Assembly (NCBI RefSeq): GCF_007489275.1
Contig: NZ_VLNR01000021.1
Coordinates: 1-64,000, forward strand
From: Aquimarina algiphila
GTDB taxonomy: Bacteria; Bacteroidota; Bacteroidia; Flavobacteriales; Flavobacteriaceae
DNA: 64,000 nucleotides
Direction of reading: 5' to 3'
The position numbers were made by a program, and so were the translations under genes. Shown piece by piece: positions 60,876 through 64,000 of this stretch. Each line of letters begins with the position of its first letter. Position 1 is the first letter of the stretch. The notes beneath the pieces are model-generated. The model worked only from the letters and a program-made list of their open reading frames with translations. It was not told the DNA's origin and ran no database searches.

Positions 60876-62306
60876 TTGAATAAAATTTACACATATTATA
60901 CTGTTTTTATACTAATGATAGCCTTATTGGTATCTTCATGTGTGAACGATGATGGTTCCTTTCCTGAAGATCCTGGTAATGAAATTACATCAACCTCAGC
61001 AATCGTTACTATTCTTAATGATTTAAATGCTAAAGGAGATACTTTTTCAGAAGATCAACTATGCTTTAGATTTCAATATCCATTGACTTTGGGATATAAT
61101 ACAGATTCTAATATAAGAATTGATAGTTATCAAGGTTTATTGGATGTGATTTCAGGTCAAAGTTCTAATTTTAATATTACAGGAATTCAGTTTCCGGTCG
61201 AAATTATATACAGCGGAAATACAACGACAAACGTTATAGGGAATGAGGCCGCCTTATTTGAGGTAATTCGAGAATGTCAATTAACTACATTTAGAGATAT
61301 CTTCAATAAACTTTTTAAGCAATGCTTCAAGTTTGATTATCCAGTGATACTTAAGAACGGAAATAAGGAAGAAACTACTATTGATGGCGATGAAGGTTTT
61401 ATTCGTTTTTTAAGTGCTCAAGGAGAAAATTATCAACCAGATTTTACATTCCCCGTAAATATTTTAGTCGCTCCAAATTTTGAAGCCAATAGGATATCAA
61501 CCTATTATGAGTTCTATCAAATTTTGAATACATGCGTAGGATGTCCGGATATTAGATTCGATATCGTACCATTACAGGATAATATATATCAGTTTACTCC
61601 AAATTTTGAAATAGGAAATGGATATGAATTATCTTTTAAAGTAAATGAAGAGGTTATTCCTGATGTTATTATAGATGGAAACGTGTTTACAAGACAGTTT
61701 AGCCCGGGGACATATGAAGTTTGTATAAAAGCAATAACACCAGATTGTCTCGAAGGTAAGAGTGTTTGTAAAGAAATAATTGTAGAGCCAATTTGTCCGG
61801 ATTTATTATTTGATTTTGTACAGCAACCCGGTAGTCTATCGTATAATTTTACGGCAGATTTTGTTGGGATAGATGACATATCTTATGATTGGATAATTGA
61901 TAATGAAGTTATAGAAAGTGATGGAGGGGCTAATGGAGATAATATGTTTACTTTTGATTTTACTCCAGGAACTCATAAAGCATGTATAAAAGCTGAGACG
62001 CCATCATGCCCAAATGGGATCGAGCTTTGTAGAGACATTATAGTTTGTCCAGAATTATCTTTTACTTCAATGCAGCAGGGAGTAACAAGTACATATGACT
62101 TTGTCGCAAATTTTCCGGGAAAAGAAGATATATCATATCAATGGCTCATTAATGATAATATCCAGGAAGAAGATGGAGGAGCAGTAAATGGAGACAATGA
62201 ATTTACATTCAATTTTACTCCGGGTGATTATGAAGTTTGTATTGTTACCGAAATTGAAGGATGTACAGATGGAGTGAGATTTTGTATGAGCATAAGTATC
62301 CCATAA
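60876..62306 (+). CDS. Lipoprotein with two N-terminal domains and three PKD-like cysteine repeats, 476 aa
   Basis: It starts at TTG. The lipobox is LLVSSC, C22. Residues 40-225 hold two copies of a different domain, each with a cysteine early (QLCFRFQYPLTL and KQCFKFDYPVIL), a D-x-x-x-G segment, an F-P-V-x-I strand and a closing helix ending in C (FEVIRECQ and FYQILNTC). Residues 228-476 hold three repeats of the same PKD-like kind as the two upstream genes (CPDIRFD, CPDLLFD and CPELSFT openings; YEVCIKAITPDC closings). It differs from its neighbours in the membrane-near part but shares the distal repeats and the ECF-type promoter, so all three probably serve the same system. Confidence 0.82.
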   Translation: MNKIYTYYTVFILMIALLVSSCVNDDGSFPEDPGNEITSTSAIVTILNDLNAKGDTFSEDQLCFRFQYPLTLGYNTDSNIRIDSYQGLLDVISGQSSNFNITGIQFPVEIIYSGNTTTNVIGNEAALFEVIRECQLTTFRDIFNKLFKQCFKFDYPVILKNGNKEETTIDGDEGFIRFLSAQGENYQPDFTFPVNILVAPNFEANRISTYYEFYQILNTCVGCPDIRFDIVPLQDNIYQFTPNFEIGNGYELSFKVNEEVIPDVIIDGNVFTRQFSPGTYEVCIKAITPDCLEGKSVCKEIIVEPICPDLLFDFVQQPGSLSYNFTADFVGIDDISYDWIIDNEVIESDGGANGDNMFTFDFTPGTHKACIKAETPSCPNGIELCRDIIVCPELSFTSMQQGVTSTYDFVANFPGKEDISYQWLINDNIQEEDGGAVNGDNEFTFNFTPGDYEVCIVTEIEGCTDGVRFCMSISIP

Positions 62307-62497
62307 TTTTTCTAACTATCTTTTATTGGTTTGCAGTATTATCTTATTATGATTATAGCAAAATATAAGGATTATAATTTTTAATTTGCTAACGTACAGC
62401 TTTTTCAATTTTTAAACTCATAATTCGTTTTAGAAGAGCTATAAAATGTGTCCTCTCAGGGATGTTTTTCATAATTTTGTTGAAAACAAAGAAGGCT

Positions 62498-62890
62498 ATG
62501 AGGTACCATACAAGAAAAATTGTAAAACCAGGAGATTTAAATCCTAATGAGACGTTGTTTGGAGGTAGGTTATTAGAGTGGATAGATGAAGAAGCGGCAT
62601 TATATGCTGTTATACAATTAGAAAGTAAGAGAGTAGTAACAAAGTTTATATCTGAAATCAATTTTGTTAGTTCTGCTGTACAAGGTGATATTGTCGAGAT
62701 AGGAATGGATGTGGTAAAATTTGGAAACTCTTCTTTAATACTTAAATGTGAGGTAAGGAATAAGCTAACACGTAAAACGATAATTCAAGTCGAGAATATC
62801 ACTATGGTCAATCTTGATGAAAACGGAAAGCCTAAGGCGCATGGTAAAACTAAAATAGAGTATGTAAAAGATAGATTATCTCATAACTAA
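62498..62890 (+). CDS. Acyl-CoA thioesterase, hotdog fold, 130 aa
   Basis: Hotdog-fold thioesterase of the YciA/BFIT kind. NPNETLFGGRLLEWIDEEAA, with the catalytic acidic residue in the central helix, is the family signature, followed by the VVTKFISEINFVSSAVQGDIVEI strand pair and the closing VENITMVNLDENGKP. I chose the ATG at 62498 (MRYHTRKIVKPGD); the frame opens 12 codons earlier with a stretch that is not family-like. It is cytoplasmic. It hydrolyses acyl-CoA; chain-length preference cannot be read. The 3' end overlaps the convergent DUF721 gene by 15 bases. Confidence 0.9.
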   Translation: MRYHTRKIVKPGDLNPNETLFGGRLLEWIDEEAALYAVIQLESKRVVTKFISEINFVSSAVQGDIVEIGMDVVKFGNSSLILKCEVRNKLTRKTIIQVENITMVNLDENGKPKAHGKTKIEYVKDRLSHN

Positions 62891-63172
62891 TTTTTTAATC
62901 AATATTTTACCTAATTCGGTATTAATATTATCGATTATTTTCTGTTTACCATAGCTCAATTCTTCTCTTAATACAGATGAAGTAAGTTCAACAAATAATG
63001 TTTCTCTTTCGAGTTTAATATTCCTGGTGTATTTGGTAATGGCAGGCCCCATGATTTTTTCCCAAACATCACGAACTTCAACTTTATCCAGACCTTTTTG
63101 TAGATTATTGTCAGAAACAAAGTTTTTTAAAACCTCTTCCAGGCTTTGATGTTCTTGATTGCGTTTTGCCAT
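62876..63172 (-). CDS. DUF721 (DciA-like) protein, 98 aa
   Basis: Small basic protein: KRNQEHQSLEEVLKNFVSDNNLQKGLDKVEVRDVWEKIMGP-type opening, with the W-x-x-I/V-x-G-P motif of DUF721, then ITKYTRNIKLERETLFVELTSSVLREELSYGK. The related DciA is a helicase loader or operator for DnaB in many bacteria, and a recF gene in the same operon fits a DNA-replication setting. The Bacteroidota form is short, with only the core domain. Its start codon overlaps the end of the upstream lipoprotein gene by one base. Confidence 0.88.
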   Translation of the reverse strand: MAKRNQEHQSLEEVLKNFVSDNNLQKGLDKVEVRDVWEKIMGPAITKYTRNIKLERETLFVELTSSVLREELSYGKQKIIDNINTELGKILIKKLVMR

Positions 63173-63597
63173 TATAATTTAATCTTCTGATATCGGTTGT
63201 AAAAGTAAACATTTCCCGTCTCATTTTGGATCACCATTTGGTTTTCTTTTACAGAAATAATCGTTTCTGTCCAAGTGGCTAATGAAGTTTTATAATGTAT
63301 TCTTAGACTATCATTTTTGATTGCTAATGAGAATGTTTCACTATCCTTGGTGATGATGAATCCCCCATCAAGTTTAGGTTGTACTTTTTTGCGAATCCCT
63401 ACAGAATCGTTCACTTCAAAAAAATCAATGCTTTGATTGAAATTATATTCTTTTTCACTACCATCTTTTAATTGCACTTTCTTGATTTCCCAATACCCAT
63501 TAATGTGTTGGATGTTTTCTTTTGGATTTGTTGTTGTGCATGAAGCAACGATCCATAGAATGGTTAGCATTAATGTATATGTTAGACCTTTTTTCAT
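63172..63597 (-). CDS. Small lipocalin-like lipoprotein, 141 aa
   Basis: Lipobox WIVASC, C19, then a single beta-rich domain (INGYWEIKKVQLKDGSEKEY, then SIDFFEVNDSVGIRKK, FIITKDSETFSLAIKND and VIQNETGNVYFYNRYQKI) resembling the small lipocalin-like domains of Bacteroidota. The first G-x-W is the typical lipocalin opening. The role is unknown. It lies between recF (9 bases upstream) and DUF721 (1-base overlap), so it is co-transcribed with DNA-repair genes although it acts in the envelope. Confidence 0.8.
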   Translation of the reverse strand: MKKGLTYTLMLTILWIVASCTTTNPKENIQHINGYWEIKKVQLKDGSEKEYNFNQSIDFFEVNDSVGIRKKVQPKLDGGFIITKDSETFSLAIKNDSLRIHYKTSLATWTETIISVKENQMVIQNETGNVYFYNRYQKIKL

Positions 63598-63606
63598 ATG
63601 ATAAAT

Positions 63607-64000
63607 TTAAAGGTTTTCAGGCTCATGATCTCCTAATTTAATGATCTTATAGGATTGTGATATTTTTCTTACTACTTCTTCAGTTCTATCGGCGTGTGTA
63701 TCGCTTATAAATAATTGTCCAAAATTTTGATCATCTACTAATTTTATGATGTGCTCTACTCTTTTTTCATCGAGTTTGTCAAAAATATCGTCGAGAAGGA
63801 GCAAAGGATTTACTTTACTTTGCCTTTTAATAAAATCAAATTGAGCAAGTTTTAAAGCAATTAGAAATGATTTTTGTTGCCCCTGACTCCCAAATTTCTT
63901 GATCGGATATCCTTCAATTTCAAATAGTAAATCATCTTTGTGGATTCCTACACTAGTATATTGTAACATTCTATCTTTGTCAAGATTCTGCTGTAGAAGT
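63607..64000 (-). CDS. recF: RecF DNA replication/repair protein, C-terminal part
   Basis: Partial gene: the reading frame is open to the window edge, and the residues before the first internal methionine (LQQNLDKDR) match RecF sequence, so the true start lies beyond 64000. Visible motifs are [16 protein letters not shown], the ABC signature [18 protein letters not shown] and Walker [16 protein letters not shown], followed by the D-loop and a VFISDTH-like [10 protein letters not shown]. RecF loads RecA at gaps through RecOR. It is followed by the lipoprotein and DUF721 genes in one operon. Confidence 0.94.
   Translation of the reverse strand, partial: LLQQNLDKDRMLQYTSVGIHKDDLLFEIEGYPIKKFGSQGQQKSFLIALKLAQFDFIKRQSKVNPLLLLDDIFDKLDEKRVEHIIKLVDDQNFGQLFISDTHADRTEEVVRKISQSYKIIKLGDHEPENL

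Noticed and set aside
62389-62661. 90-codon ORF on the minus strand
   Set aside because: It lies antisense to the clear thioesterase gene and mirrors its codons.

Overview
The window is AT-rich DNA from a marine-type member of the Flavobacteriaceae (Bacteroidota). The evidence is a gldI gliding gene, TonB-dependent receptors with STN and carboxypeptidase-like N-terminal domains, FecR/ECF pairs, DUF4270 and DUF3810 proteins, a split transketolase, promoters of the Bacteroidota TTTG-N19-TAnnTTTG type, and almost no Shine-Dalgarno sequences. No insertion sequences, CRISPR arrays, rRNA genes or phage genes were seen.

Layout. 0-1.3 kb: two orphan genes behind an 80-base imperfect palindrome. 1.3-5.0 kb: carotenoid operon, MerR/CarH-like regulator-crtI-crtB-crtZ, with no lycopene cyclase in view. 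5.2-10.5 kb: ECF sigma factor divergent from a FecR anti-sigma factor and a 1090-residue TonB receptor. 10.5-10.9 kb: a compact minus-strand unit carrying two ORFs of about 30 codons between a good promoter and a bidirectional terminator. 11-18 kb: a DUF4270 lipoprotein and a beta-barrel protein, divergent from a barrel-kelch-DUF4907-LytS/LytTR cluster. 18-24.2 kb: beta-mannan utilisation (AraC regulator, cellobiose 2-epimerase-like enzyme, GH26 mannanase, GPH symporter, GH130 phosphorylase) with no SusC/SusD pair. 24.8-25.2 kb: tRNA-Leu and two tRNA-Lys genes. 25.3-53.7 kb: mostly housekeeping (shikimate kinase, transketolase, tgt, LptF/G-type permease, accA, dnaB, amidohydrolases, PepD, peptidyl-prolyl isomerases including GldI, NrnA-like DHH protein, ndk) with several hypothetical lipoproteins. 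53.8-62.3 kb: a second ECF/FecR/TonB-receptor system divergent from three tandem lipoproteins built of a cysteine-bearing PKD-like repeat. 62.5-64 kb: thioesterase, DUF721 protein, small lipoprotein and the 3' part of recF, which runs off the window.

The strongest new signal is in the last accessory block. Four promoter-like sites with the pattern GGTAGGG-N16-CGTT, all with exactly 16 bases between the boxes, lie upstream of the fecR-receptor operon and of each of the three repeat lipoproteins. The ECF sigma gene itself has an ordinary TTTG-N19-TAGATTTG promoter. This defines a likely regulon read by the ECF factor at 57.4-57.9 kb and ties the three lipoproteins to the TonB receptor as one cell-surface system of unknown ligand.

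In the mannan locus, secreted GH26 mannanase would release manno-oligosaccharides. The symporter would import mannobiose, the epimerase would convert it to mannosyl-glucose, and the GH130 enzyme would phosphorolyse that to mannose-1-phosphate and glucose. In the carotenoid operon, the regulator keeps a W-x9-EH motif and an E-x-H-x-x-G motif, which suggests cobalamin-dependent light control of pigment synthesis.
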